The notes under the pieces were generated by a model, which was not told where the DNA came from, searched no databases, and saw only the letters and a list, made by a program, of their open reading frames with translations. DNA of 64,000 nt from a candidate division KSB1 bacterium (GTDB taxonomy: Bacteria; Zhuqueibacterota; Zhuqueibacteria; Residuimicrobiales; Krinioviventaceae): NCBI GenBank assembly GCA_034521575.1, contig JAXHMJ010000005.1, forward strand, positions 620,001 through 684,000, read 5' to 3'. A program made the translations under genes and the position numbers. Shown piece by piece: positions 27,861 to 36,907 of the stretch. How positions within the stretch are numbered: the first letter of the stretch is position 1; every line of letters starts with the position of its first letter.

Positions 27861-27968
27861 TCAGATTTGCAATTGCTGCAATAAATAATTTATGCGTTCA
27901 AACGCATCTCTTTGAATCCGGGAGCGGTCATCCGGATCGCTAATGGCTTTAAAATCGGCGACATGTTT
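27861..27968 (-). pseudogene. Short coding remnant upstream of the restriction-like fragment
   Basis: About 35 codons without a start: HVADFKAISDPDDRSRIQRD, then FERINYLLQQLQI and a stop (27863-27861). The sequence is protein-like and charged, in the same orientation and just before the restriction-like fragment. It looks like the end of another gene of the same decayed operon. I do not recognise the family. Confidence 0.4.
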
Positions 27969-28098
27969 GCATTTTCATTATAAAACCGTTTTCACCGAAT
28001 GGTGAAAACAGGTAAAATAGTGAAAACAGTCAATCATCAAGACAGACCTTCTCGAATATCCCGCACTCTCTCTCTGCTTGAAAAAATCAACGATTTTC

Positions 28099-28586
28099 TT
28101 AAGCAACATCCACTTCCAGCGATTCCGACAGCAAATCCGTGATCTTGACGCGGATATTGCCGGCGTCTTTGGGCACCGGATACTTGCCTTGAACCCGTTC
28201 TTTTTTCTCCGGGATATCCACCACGGACGGTTCCAGAACCGCGCCGTCGTAATAAAAATCAATCATCACCGATTCCACCAGTTGCGCCAGTTATCGACGT
28301 TTTCCTTCATAAGCGACAATTTCTGCAGCAGGTTCATGGGATAAAACTGCTCGATCACCAGTTGTCCGTCGCGAATGACCACCTGCGCCTCGGACTCGCG
28401 TTTGAACCCCAACTGCGACTTGTCGCGCAGTATATCGACAATTTCAACATTTAGCTGAAACGGTTTCAGCTGTTCCTGCAGCCGCGCTTTTAAATCCGGT
28501 TCGTGTCTCATGCAAACGATCAGCAGCCGCTCCACCGGTTGATTCGGGTTTTTGCGCGTGGCGTTTTTCAAAGGCCTTGTAATCAA
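28099..28586 (-). pseudogene. DNA methyltransferase-like C-terminal remnant, frameshifted
   Basis: The reading is RLLIVCMRHEPDLKARLQEQ ... DGQLVIEQFYPMNLLQKLSL, then after a slip near 28285: ESVMIDFYYDGAVLEPSVVD, GKYPVPKDAGNIRVKITDLL, SESLEVDVA and stop. The ending is like the C-terminal region of type III/adenine-specific DNA modification methylases that travel with DEAD-helicase restriction subunits. That pairing fits the fragment at 27551. The catalytic methylase motifs are not present, so the gene is a remnant. The first frame closes at 28266 and the second carries the rest. Confidence 0.5.
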
Positions 28587-28589
28587 ATC

Positions 28590-28737
28590 CGGTGATCAGA
28601 GAGATCGTGTGTTCCACCAGCGTCAGCGTCTTCTCCGACCCGGGACCGGCAATGATCAGCACCGGTCCTTCGGTGGTCTGCACCGCCTGCTGCTGGCTGC
28701 GGGTCAGGCGTGGATATGCCGCTGTATCCTCAATCAT
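28590..28737 (-). pseudogene. UvrD-like helicase N-terminal remnant with damaged Walker A
   Basis: The frame starts at an ATG (28737) and reads LTRSQQQAVQTTEGPVLIIA followed by GPGSEKTLTLVEHTISLIT. This is the N-terminal Q-motif and Walker A region of UvrD/PcrA-type helicases. The P-loop has GSEKT instead of GSGKT, a change expected to abolish ATP binding. After about 45 residues the helicase similarity ends and the text passes into the methylase-like remnant. Further upstream, in another frame, QGRDAQHVYLQLKEIRQQGY (28840-28780) may be one more scrap. Confidence 0.6.
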
Positions 28738-28977
28738 AGGCCACCCTGTCTAAACATGACCTGCGGGTGTCAACACACCGGCCTGCTGCCGTAGCCTTGC
28801 TGTCGTATCTCTTTGAGCTGCAAATAGACATGCTGCGCGTCCCGTCCCTGTTTTCCCGGACCCTGTTACAATGAGAAAAGCCTTCCCCGGCATTAGCGTT
28901 GGAATGTTTGGATAACATAGTGAATTGCAAGGAGCTTTTCAAGGGATTTTCGCATAAATCTTAATACTAGTGTCATG

Positions 28978-29658
28978 TCACATCTGTAGTGTCGGGTAAA
29001 GACGCTTGAGTTTTATGCGAGAATCCTTTGTTGTAAATTGCCAATTAATTTTTGCATTCATTTGATTCCGGTGATTTTCCCAAGCATAGCATTCTCGGAT
29101 CACGGTAGATATGTTGTCGATTCTCCTGTTTAGGCATTGACCATTTAAAACATTTAATTCAATTTCTGCCATATTTAACCAGCTACCATGCTTTGGAGTA
29201 AAGATAAATTGAAATCTATCGAGCAACTGTTTTGCCTTTTCTGGTGCGAATGCTTCATACAGCGAACCTGGCTTATGTGTACCATAGTTATCCATAACCA
29301 GGGTTATCCTTTTGGCTTTTGAGTAGTGGTTGGCGATTGTTTCTACAAAGCGAGCCCAATCTGTTTTGGTTTTTTTTGTTGTAACCTCGATAAACCGTTT
29401 ACCTGATAATGGCTCATTGGCGAGAAAAATATTGCAGACTCCACAGCGTTCGTATTCATAATCATACTTTGCAATACTTCCTGCAGAGGCCGCTATGGGC
29501 AAACGCGTTTCTTTTATCAATTGTTTAGGAGATTCGTCCATGCAAACAACTGGAAACTCTTTGTTGTATGACTTTTTGTAAATATCAAGAACGATTTCCA
29601 TGTTGGCGACAAAATCGCTGTTCTGCTTAGGTGGAATTACCCACCCTTTTTGCGCCAC
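28978..29658 (-). CDS. IS630 transposase, C-terminal DDE fragment
   Basis: Catalytic half of an IS630-type transposase: VVCMDESPKQLI with the first aspartate, ITLVMDNYGTHKPGS with the second, and TPKHGSWLNMAEIELNVL with the final glutamate. All DDE residues are present. The apparent GTG start at 29658 is not a true start. The sense 'SHETIRRVLKKNEIKPWRKK' (29690-29660) joins it to the N-terminal fragment through two one-base slips, one beside an 8-A run. Some IS630 elements use programmed frameshifting, but the first slip precedes the A-run, so error or decay is equally likely. Confidence 0.85.
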   Translation of the reverse strand: MAQKGWVIPPKQNSDFVANMEIVLDIYKKSYNKEFPVVCMDESPKQLIKETRLPIAASAGSIAKYDYEYERCGVCNIFLANEPLSGKRFIEVTTKKTKTDWARFVETIANHYSKAKRITLVMDNYGTHKPGSLYEAFAPEKAKQLLDRFQFIFTPKHGSWLNMAEIELNVLNGQCLNRRIDNISTVIRECYAWENHRNQMNAKINWQFTTKDSRIKLKRLYPTLQM

Positions 29659-29696
29659 GGCTTGATTTCGTTTTTTTTAGTACGCGACGAATGGTC

Positions 29697-30110
29697 TCAT
29701 GTGACAATATCGTCAACATAATTTAACTCAACAACCTTATCAGCAAGCAGCCGGAGCGACCATCGCGAAAAGCCTTCAGGAGGTTCACTGCAACTTAAAG
29801 CAATTAAATGGGCTTCAAAATCTCCATCAGCTTTTCTTTCGTAAGCGCGTTGCCCTTTGGTACCATTTAATGCAATATCGAGGCCTTGTTCAACAAAACA
29901 TTTTTTGACACGATCGATTTTGCGCATACTGATTTTTAAGACGCTGGCAACATCCTTGTTCTTTAATGGTTTGTCTTGATAGTCACCTTCATCACAGTTT
30001 AACAGTATGAGAGCGTTTAGAACCTTTTGCGATCGATGCTTGCCCTTCTGTGTTATTGAAATCAACTTTTGACGCTCTTCTTGAGTTAGAGTTACTTTGT
30101 ACTTTTTCAT
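29697..30110 (-). CDS. IS630 transposase, N-terminal helix-turn-helix fragment
   Basis: N-terminal DNA-binding part of the transposase. The ATG at 30110 is preceded by a perfect GGAGGT ribosome binding site. The helix-turn-helix is around LKNKDVASVLKISMRKIDRV, and the segment before the stop, WSLRLLADKVVELNYVDDIV, normally leads into 'SHETIRRVLKK'. Here a stop intervenes because of a one-base shift near 29695. It ends 38 bases before the C-terminal fragment. Confidence 0.85.
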   Translation of the reverse strand: MKKYKVTLTQEERQKLISITQKGKHRSQKVLNALILLNCDEGDYQDKPLKNKDVASVLKISMRKIDRVKKCFVEQGLDIALNGTKGQRAYERKADGDFEAHLIALSCSEPPEGFSRWSLRLLADKVVELNYVDDIVT

Positions 30111-30212
30111 ATCACCTCCATCAATCAATTCGTTGATGGAGTTAATATACAAATTATTTTACGACATTACAAGTGTGACATGACACTAGTGCAACTGCAA
30201 ATTCATCTCATT

Positions 30213-33164
30213 TCACTGTTTCCAATTTTTAATACTTTTCGTCCATTTGCATTGGGATTCGGAAGAAAAATAATTAACACAACCATAAAATCTATTGTTA
30301 GGATTATTCTTGATTCGTTGAACATATATTATACCGTCACAGTTTTTTTCCTGACAGGGTTCGCCCATTAGATTCTTCCCCCGCAGCAAATTGTATAATT
30401 CATATCTATCATAAACTTCTTTTGCTGTTTCTTCTCCTTTTAATCTTTTCATATATTCTGTGCTATTGTTATGACTTAGAATGTTAAGACTTCCACTCCA
30501 TTCAATTCGTTTATCAATAATCGCAATTTTCTCATGCATGTATTCTCTGAATTTTATCTTTACTCCCAGTGAAGCTACAGATTTCATGGCTTTTATTGCA
30601 TTCTGTTTCATACTTTTAGGCTGTTCGCCCGGTGGTTTTGTTATGAAAAAGACATCCACATTCTTTTCAATAAGCGCTTTTAGATTTTTAAATAGCTTCC
30701 CCGTACGATTTGTTGTGATAAAGGGACTAAAGATTATAATCTCCTTTTGCACGGACATCATATCATTAAGGAAATATGGCCAAAATTCATCATTATCACA
30801 GGATTCTATAGAAGGAGCTGGCTTTTCTGGATCAAACTTTTGGATCCATTGATCAAAGCTTTCCTCCCTGATATCATTAAATATTTCTGACGTATTTTTT
30901 ATGACACCGCTTTTTTCACAATGGTTGATGACCTTTTTCACCAAACAATCTTTGTTGAATTTATTCTGTATATAATCCTTATTGCCAACAATGTACAATT
31001 TCTTTTCAGCGCGCGTCATGGCTACATTTATTAATACCCTTGCCGACTCTTTGTTATTAAACTCGTTAATCATAGACCATCGTTTTGCACCTTTTCCTTC
31101 TACCAGATCAAAGATAATGATAGTTTCTTCTCCGCCCTGAAAACTATGCACTGTATTAATTCTAAGATTATTATCAAGAATATCTTTATCTCTGGCCATT
31201 CGCTGTATCAGTCTTGCTTGATTTTTATAGGGTGTAATAATGCCAATACTCAAGTCATGATGGTTGTGATTCGTGATCAAGGACTCTGCCAATGAAATGC
31301 ACATTGACGCACTGATCACATTAAATCGTCCCCGATTCAATTGTCCGCACCATGGATCATGCGGGGATGTATCGATAAAACAAATTGGCTTTTCACCCGA
31401 AATGCTATCATGAAATATTTTATTTTCAGTGCCGTGTGCGTCTATGATTTTATCATCATAGATATATTTTCTTGGTATTTCAGATATTAATGGGTGCATC
31501 CGGTATTGATATTTTAACAAATTTACTTTATCAGGTGTCGCTTTTTGCACATCATCCAGATTCAGAACATTAAATATATGTCGTTTTAACCATTTAACCC
31601 CAATGTCTGTATCATTTATACAGATAGGAGGAAGTTGGTTGAAATCTCCGACAATTGTTGTACCCAATTTTGCCATGGCCGCTGCCCAAAACAACATCGG
31701 CAACGGCGACATACTGGCCTCGTCAAGAACAAGCACATCAAAATCAACACCCTCCAGTTCCTTGGAGGTATAGGTTTTTGTCAACGTAGTGGCCACCAGC
31801 TTTGATTCCCATAAAATTGTTTTTCGCAACTCTTCGATTTTTTGATCAATCTCTCTTATTTCTTTAGTAATAGATTCTTTAATCCGGTTCAAAGATGCTG
31901 TTTTCTCTTTAATCTCTGTTTTATTGTGTGTATCCAGATTCAAGGCGTCTAATTTTGAAATGAATTTCTCTTTGACCGCATTGTTTAATTTTATATTTTC
32001 CTTATTATTATCCAGTAAATGCTTTAAATCGTTTATTTGAGCATTGATTTTATGTAATTTTTCACGTGAGGTCTTTATATCTTTTTCTATTTCTTCAGGC
32101 TTTAATCCATAAAATACTTTTTTAAATCCGCCAGCCTGTCTGGCTTTATGCAATTTAGTCCTTTGTTCATTCAATGTTTTGGTTATTGCTGCTTTGATTT
32201 TTGATTGATCATCAATAGTCTTGGCATATTCCTCATAGTCCTGCGTCAATTTTTCATCTTTTGTTTTTCGATTGTCAATCTCTGTAATAATGCTCAATGC
32301 GTATTCGAATAATTTACATTGTTTATCAATTCCAGCAATTTCATTTTGTAAATCAATCTTTTTGCCTCTGAGCTCCTTTGACCGCTGCTCGACAATATTA
32401 TCGATTAATACCAGGGGATAGTTTTTCTCAAAAAACCCCAGTTTTTCGGCTTTGGGAGTTCCAATTCGAACCAGTTTGCCTTCGCGGTAAAATGAATCCT
32501 TTGTCTCAGAGGCTACTTTTTCCAATGCCTGATCAACAGCATTATTGGCATGCGATACCAATAATACCCTTCGATCCAATTTTATATGGCATTCTATCGC
32601 TTTTGCAATTGTCACCGTTTTTCCCGTTCCCGGAGGTCCCCAAATGACTGAAACAGAGTCTGACAAAGATGACAAAAGTGCGTTTTGCTGAGAATCATCC
32701 AGCCCTGTATTTCCTGCAAAATTTTCATCAGACAAGATGGATTCATCATACTTTATTTTTTCACACTCCCCATTGAATAGCTTTTTTGCACGATCAAAGT
32801 TTTTTCCATTATTCAGATTTTTTTCATATTTCTTTTTTAATATTTCCAGTAAATACCAGGTATTGGTTTTCAATACAGCATTGGGTATTCTTTCACCCAG
32901 ATTTTCTGCAATAGCAATCTGCACACTCTGATCGACAACAGAAATAATAGAGCAGTCATATTCATGATCATTGATTTCAATTTTAGCAGGGGTATCATCC
33001 AGAACAATTAGAATATTTTCAACTGCAAATTGATAAATAATAAAATTAGCTGACTTTTTGATATATTTGCCCCTGAATAGCCTATAATTGTTACCGGCCT
33101 TGCCTTTTTTGAGAGCAGAAATCTCACTATCAAGCGCCTGTATAAATTCATTGATGATAGACAT
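30213..33164 (-). CDS. SF1 (UPF1/DNA2-like) helicase with C-terminal phospholipase-D nuclease domain and zinc-binding tail
   Basis: Protein of 983 residues. It has a short N-terminal domain, Walker A at 176-183 (GPPGTGKT), and a long coiled coil inserted around 260-440. Walker B follows (VLVLDEASMSPLPM), then GDFNQLPPI (motif III), IGIITPYKNQ (IV), INTVHSFQGGE (V) and VAMTRAEKKL (VI). Residues about 770-900 form a single phospholipase-D unit with the HxK signature MHEKIAIIDKRIEWSGSLN. A four-cysteine zinc-finger-like tail follows (CQEKNC...GC...C). Helicase plus PLD nuclease is typical of nucleic-acid-degrading defence proteins. It begins 76 bases after a SIR2-like gene on the same strand, so the two form an operon. 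The IS630 element lies just past its end. Base composition is AT-rich. Confidence 0.88.
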   Translation of the reverse strand: MSIINEFIQALDSEISALKKGKAGNNYRLFRGKYIKKSANFIIYQFAVENILIVLDDTPAKIEINDHEYDCSIISVVDQSVQIAIAENLGERIPNAVLKTNTWYLLEILKKKYEKNLNNGKNFDRAKKLFNGECEKIKYDESILSDENFAGNTGLDDSQQNALLSSLSDSVSVIWGPPGTGKTVTIAKAIECHIKLDRRVLLVSHANNAVDQALEKVASETKDSFYREGKLVRIGTPKAEKLGFFEKNYPLVLIDNIVEQRSKELRGKKIDLQNEIAGIDKQCKLFEYALSIITEIDNRKTKDEKLTQDYEEYAKTIDDQSKIKAAITKTLNEQRTKLHKARQAGGFKKVFYGLKPEEIEKDIKTSREKLHKINAQINDLKHLLDNNKENIKLNNAVKEKFISKLDALNLDTHNKTEIKEKTASLNRIKESITKEIREIDQKIEELRKTILWESKLVATTLTKTYTSKELEGVDFDVLVLDEASMSPLPMLFWAAAMAKLGTTIVGDFNQLPPICINDTDIGVKWLKRHIFNVLNLDDVQKATPDKVNLLKYQYRMHPLISEIPRKYIYDDKIIDAHGTENKIFHDSISGEKPICFIDTSPHDPWCGQLNRGRFNVISASMCISLAESLITNHNHHDLSIGIITPYKNQARLIQRMARDKDILDNNLRINTVHSFQGGEETIIIFDLVEGKGAKRWSMINEFNNKESARVLINVAMTRAEKKLYIVGNKDYIQNKFNKDCLVKKVINHCEKSGVIKNTSEIFNDIREESFDQWIQKFDPEKPAPSIESCDNDEFWPYFLNDMMSVQKEIIIFSPFITTNRTGKLFKNLKALIEKNVDVFFITKPPGEQPKSMKQNAIKAMKSVASLGVKIKFREYMHEKIAIIDKRIEWSGSLNILSHNNSTEYMKRLKGEETAKEVYDRYELYNLLRGKNLMGEPCQEKNCDGIIYVQRIKNNPNNRFYGCVNYFSSESQCKWTKSIKNWKQ

Positions 33165-33240
33165 GAAATGTAATATTCCGTGTATGGTTAGTGTAATCTG
33201 GATTCAATATCGGTTTTCTGTTTATGCTTATAAAATAAAA

Positions 33241-34006
33241 TTAATATTTTTCATGTGAATAATGTAATATATCATCAAGTGTTACATCAGAAAGCCATTT
33301 TTTAACAGGAATCAATCTCCCATCTTTAACCAAACCATCGTATCTATGCCACATTGCACTCTTTGAGTGACGTTTAATCGTTTCTTCAGGATTTTCATGC
33401 AAAAGAACAAGACGTTTTTTTCTGGATGATAATATCCATTGGAACAATTTCCCATTTATACCTTTATCATTCCACCCATAACCTGACATGATCATAAGGT
33501 CATGCTTTCTCATGACGTTTTCAAAAATGCAATGAATAATTGAAAAAATTCCAAAATAATAATCAGATACTTTATTCATAGTTCCGGTAAGAAATATTGG
33601 TGTTGTGTCTAGGGAATGCAAAAAAATACCATGTTCATTTTTACAATGATGATTGTCTGCATGTAAAATTGATCCGTATCTGTCAACCGTTTGTATATCA
33701 TTATTTACTTTTATTTCTTCTCGAAATCTATACCAGTTAATAGAACCATGCAATTTAAGCAAGAATATTTTTATCGAGTGATCATCAAAACAGTCTGGTT
33801 CAAACCATCTTATATCACCTTTTGCTTGACCGAATCCATCTATGAATTCCAAATTATTTTTTTCCAATTCTTTCTCTATCAGCAAATCATGGTTTAACGT
33901 TACAATGTCTAATTTATCTGCATTTTCTGCCAATTTGGGTACGAGTGATAAACCTTCTGGCTCTTTATTGGTGTAAAGAGAATGATGAACAACACAATTA
34001 ATAAAA
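33241..34006 (-). pseudogene. SIR2-like protein, C-terminal part, separated by an IS insertion
   Basis: C-terminal two thirds of a SIR2-like (SIR2_2-type) NAD-binding protein: NCVVHHSLYT, IVTLNHDLLIEKEL, FLLKLHGSINWY with the conserved 'K.HG', and MSGYGWNDKGIN near the end. 'HG' is the expected catalytic histidine region of sirtuin-fold NADases. Translation could in principle restart at a TTG at 33933, but the frame is open back to the IS boundary at 34006. If the IS and one 5-bp duplication are removed it joins in frame to the N-terminal part. It is the first gene of the operon with the SF1 helicase. Confidence 0.85.
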
Positions 34007-35732
34007 CCTAAATTGATCGATTTATAAGGGCACCAAATAAAACCGGCGCAAAATGTTGCCGGTGCCGTCTTTTTCTATTTGTTTTCATCTGAAATAACTT
34101 CTTATTACGCAATCAACCTTGCTTTTTGAACTGATTTTTCATTAAAGTCAGAGAATTATCAGTGTAACGGCATACTTCTCCCATTGTTTAGCTCTTTAAT
34201 ACGATTAATTTTTATTATGTTTTACGTCACAAATGCGGGTTCATACTCCTCAATGAATGACCATAATTTTAAAATCTTCAGGGAATCATAGACTGTCTGT
34301 GTTACCCTTAGTATAATTTTTCCGCCTGTTGTCACAATTTTGGCTGCAAAATCAATCATGATCCGACGAAAGGTATTGGGGTAAGCGGTAACTGGTACTG
34401 CTTCACAGGGGATGTCCCTTTTATATGCTTCAAAAAGAAAATGGCTGATGATCATCAAATAGTAAAAAACTCTATTCATACCGAAACGCTTAAATGGTAA
34501 CTGTTCTCTTCCAGCAAATTCTTTCTGTGATCGGTGTACTAATTCAGCTCTACCTCGACTGTGGTTTAACTCGATAATCTTTTCGGCCTTGAGATAATTG
34601 CCACTACCAGCATTGATTAGTTTTTCATCCAGCTCACTGTTTCGGCCTATATTGGTATAGATTACTGAATCCGGTTGTGCAAAATCAAATAAGAGTTGAC
34701 CATTTTCCTCAGCTTTCTGAGAGGTAAAAATACAACGGCGAAATGTCTTCCATGATTTGAGGCGATTAGCAAATTCGACAAAAGTCCATGTCTGTCTATA
34801 AGAACGAAAAGCATCATAACTAAGATTGTTAACATATTGTTTAATATCGTTATATATTTTCCCGGCACAAACATAATGAATACCAAGGCGTTGTTCAAAG
34901 AACCGAAAGTTCTGGTCATCCATAAAACCACTGTCTGTTAGCAGAATGATTGGAACATCTTTATAGCGACGTCGAATAGCTTTGACCAGACGCCCCACTG
35001 ACTTTATAAAGTCGCTGCCATGATTACAATGAACATCTCCGGCTCGGAACAGCGCATCAACAACATAAGGCCCCCAACTAATTTGCATAGGCTGGAATCC
35101 TTTTTTATTTTTATAGGTCACATTTGAGCCTTCACGCTTTTTAGCGCCGTCATTGTCGAAAACTACGCTGTCACCAAAAAGAATAACTTCTTTGGGTTGT
35201 TCAATAATAAGTCGCCAAATAAACATCTCCAACAAAAGAGACCGAAATATCATTTGCCCAACAAAACTGAACTTGCGAAACATCCTTTTGATTTGATGGG
35301 ATGTTGCCATTTGTTCCGGGCGATTTTCGAGCACGGCAGCATAGGCTTCATCGTTTTTTCGACGATCAAAAGAACAGATTGACATATCCGTACCATCAAT
35401 AAACCAAGCAAAAAGCTGTTTGACAAACTGACGGTATCCCAGTCCTTTAGAAGAGCCTTTTAAAAAGCTAAAAACGTTTTCAAATAGAGAATAGAATCGA
35501 ATTTGGTCAATATATCTAAGAAAAAACAACAGACCACCACGACCGCTAATTTTATCTTTTGTGATCTCAATTTTTGATATTTTAGGTTGCGTTGTATCGG
35601 TTTTTTTCTGCATATTATGGCTACCTTTTGGGTTTTGTTGTTATTCTTTTTATTGGTTACACAACTAAAATAATAACAAACTATTATAAACCCAAAAGGT
35701 TTTTTATTTTTTTAAAAACCGCTCAATTTAGG
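34007..35732 (-). mobile_element. IS1380-family insertion sequence, 1726 bp, inside the SIR2-like gene
   Basis: The element begins CCTAAATTGATCG at 34007 and ends with the inverted CGCTCAATTTAGG at 35732. It is flanked on both sides by the 5-bp duplication TAAAA (34002-34006 and 35733-35737). It encodes one intact transposase on the minus strand. A second inverted pair, ACCTTTTGGGTTT / AAACCCAAAAGGT (about 35630-35700), lies between the transposase start and the right end. A GC-rich hairpin (ACCGGC/GCCGGT near 34042-34065) after the transposase gene may be its terminator. Confidence 0.9.
34222..35613 (-). CDS. IS1380-family transposase
   Basis: DDE transposase of 463 residues, full length for the IS1380 family. 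Catalytic segments are VILFGDSVVFDNDG with the first aspartate, IILLTDSGFMDDQNF with the second, and NHSRGRAELVHRSQKEF with the glutamate (YREK-like region). The frame is intact, unlike the neighbouring IS630. The element may therefore be active and its insertion recent. It lies in the same orientation as the disrupted SIR2-like gene. Confidence 0.92.
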   Translation of the reverse strand: MQKKTDTTQPKISKIEITKDKISGRGGLLFFLRYIDQIRFYSLFENVFSFLKGSSKGLGYRQFVKQLFAWFIDGTDMSICSFDRRKNDEAYAAVLENRPEQMATSHQIKRMFRKFSFVGQMIFRSLLLEMFIWRLIIEQPKEVILFGDSVVFDNDGAKKREGSNVTYKNKKGFQPMQISWGPYVVDALFRAGDVHCNHGSDFIKSVGRLVKAIRRRYKDVPIILLTDSGFMDDQNFRFFEQRLGIHYVCAGKIYNDIKQYVNNLSYDAFRSYRQTWTFVEFANRLKSWKTFRRCIFTSQKAEENGQLLFDFAQPDSVIYTNIGRNSELDEKLINAGSGNYLKAEKIIELNHSRGRAELVHRSQKEFAGREQLPFKRFGMNRVFYYLMIISHFLFEAYKRDIPCEAVPVTAYPNTFRRIMIDFAAKIVTTGGKIILRVTQTVYDSLKILKLWSFIEEYEPAFVT

Positions 35733-36165
35733 TAAAAGTTAAAGAATCAGAGGCCAAAGAAGATATAGTGATTTTTCTATTAATTGGATCTTTAGAAGTT
35801 AATAAATGTTGTGATTTTTCAGAAATCTGATCCACAAACAATTGTACTGCTGGATTATCCACTTCATTTGTTTCATTTTCATAGATTTGTTGACAAATAT
35901 AATATAAATCCTCATATGTTGTTTCTGATCGATCTCTTTTCATAAAATAACTATCAGAATATTCTTTGATTATACTTAAAAATTTCTGCAAATTTTTAGT
36001 AATATCAATTTTATCAAATAAAGGAGTCGAATTAGGGCCAGAATAAAACGCCTGATCTGTATGCCTGTGCCACTTTTTATTAAAAATCGCATCGGTTATA
36101 GATTTTGTATCAGGCAGCTTGGATTTAAAAGATACGCCGGAGCCCAAAAATAATAAAGCATCCAT
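35728..36165 (-). pseudogene. SIR2-like protein, N-terminal part, cut by the IS1380 element
   Basis: N-terminal third of the SIR2-like gene. DALLFLGSGVSFKSKLPDTK is the start of the sirtuin Rossmann fold (the GAGxS nucleotide-binding loop, here GSGVS). I use the ATG at 36165, with AAAGGA about 12 bases upstream; a TTG at 36171 is an alternative. Coding continues to the TAAAA duplication at 35733-35737, then enters the IS and stops. Joining base 35733 to base 34001 restores D-S-L-T-F-I-N-C-V-V in frame and gives a 399-residue protein. Confidence 0.85.
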
Positions 36166-36251
36166 ATACAAACACTTTCCTTTGAGGATATTATATTGAC
36201 AAGCTCACTTTATTCTCACATTATGTATTGCGTTTATTGATCAAATTATAT

Positions 36252-36342
36252 CAAGCAATATTGTGCTTGGCATCTTGATAGCACGGGATAGAGTTCTATA
36301 TAAAAAAAGCACAATAATCTATACATCTGATTCTATTGTGCT
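36252..36342 (-). promoter_or_regulatory. ATTGTGCT repeats and a U-tailed hairpin upstream of the SIR2-like gene
   Basis: ATTGTGCT or its reverse occurs three times: 36260-36267, 36308-36315 and 36335-36342. The last two form a 9-bp hairpin stem (AGCACAATA/TATTGTGCT). On the minus strand it is followed by a run of seven T, as in a rho-independent terminator. It lies 143 bases before the SIR2 start and points toward it. The first copy lies within the dyad CAAGCA-N6-TGCTTG. Possible attenuator, small-RNA end or operator. Confidence 0.5.
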
Positions 36343-36907
36343 ATTAAGTTAATCCATATTATAAAACCCCACCAGACTTTCATTTGAAAATAACAAATAA
36401 CAAATCAATATGCAACTGTATTTAAAAAAAGACTCTCAAAAATTAAATAGAATATTTTGATCGATGAATAACTTGCATTCATACAATCATCCTCTTTTTC
36501 AAAAATAACTCAAATAACTATAAAGTTACTTTAAAATTTCACGTTAAATCCTATAGCATCCACTGAACACAATGGATGTTGTTAAACAATTTTACGAAAC
36601 ACTGTTTATATTAGACTTGAATGGTTTAGCGCTTGAAAAATAACAACATTTCACAACATGTCACATTCATGCTGATGAGACCGGCATAGACCTATTTTGC
36701 AAAAGGACTTGCTGCTTGACAAAGGATTTCACAGCGGAATGATGCACAGTCTGTAAAAATGGAATCATGAAAAAATGAATAAAACAGAAAGGCAAGTTAA
36801 CCGATCTGATGAACATAGGCTATAATGATTTGCGGGTGCAGAAACCTTTTTTATTTTTCAAGCGTTTTTTGTATGTTATTATGTATTTCATATGAAAAAA
36901 GGAGTCA
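36343..36907. other. Gene-free AT-rich stretch between the SIR2 gene and the toxin-antitoxin pair
   Basis: I find no supportable gene here. A few codons (HIHADETGIDLF near 36660, + strand) recall the catalytic region of IS66-type transposases and may be a scrap of one. A weak 24-codon frame MDVVKQFYETLFI starts near 36572. The composition matches the surrounding AT-rich island. Confidence 0.5.

Larger units (their letters stand above)
28970..30186 (-). mobile_element. IS630-family insertion sequence, 1217 bp
   Basis: The ends are inverted repeats beginning GTGTCATGTCACA, at 28970 and (reverse) up to 30186. Each is flanked by TA (28968-28969 and 30187-30188), the duplicated target of the IS630/Tc1-mariner superfamily. 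It carries one transposase gene in two or three frames. The transposase stop codon lies inside the left repeat. It sits between the restriction relics and the helicase gene. Confidence 0.88.

Noticed and set aside
29658-29700. Programmed frameshift in the IS630 transposase
   Set aside because: An 8-A run is present, but the first frame already ends before it. Two separate slips are needed, so a designed frameshift is not supported.
30481-30852. Plus-strand frame of 123 codons opposite the helicase gene
   Set aside because: It lies wholly within the antisense of a strongly supported helicase and is a hydrophobic shadow of its charged sequence.
36640-36730. IS66 transposase remnant (HIHADETGID)
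   Set aside because: Only about ten codons resemble the family, with stops on either side. Too little to call an element.
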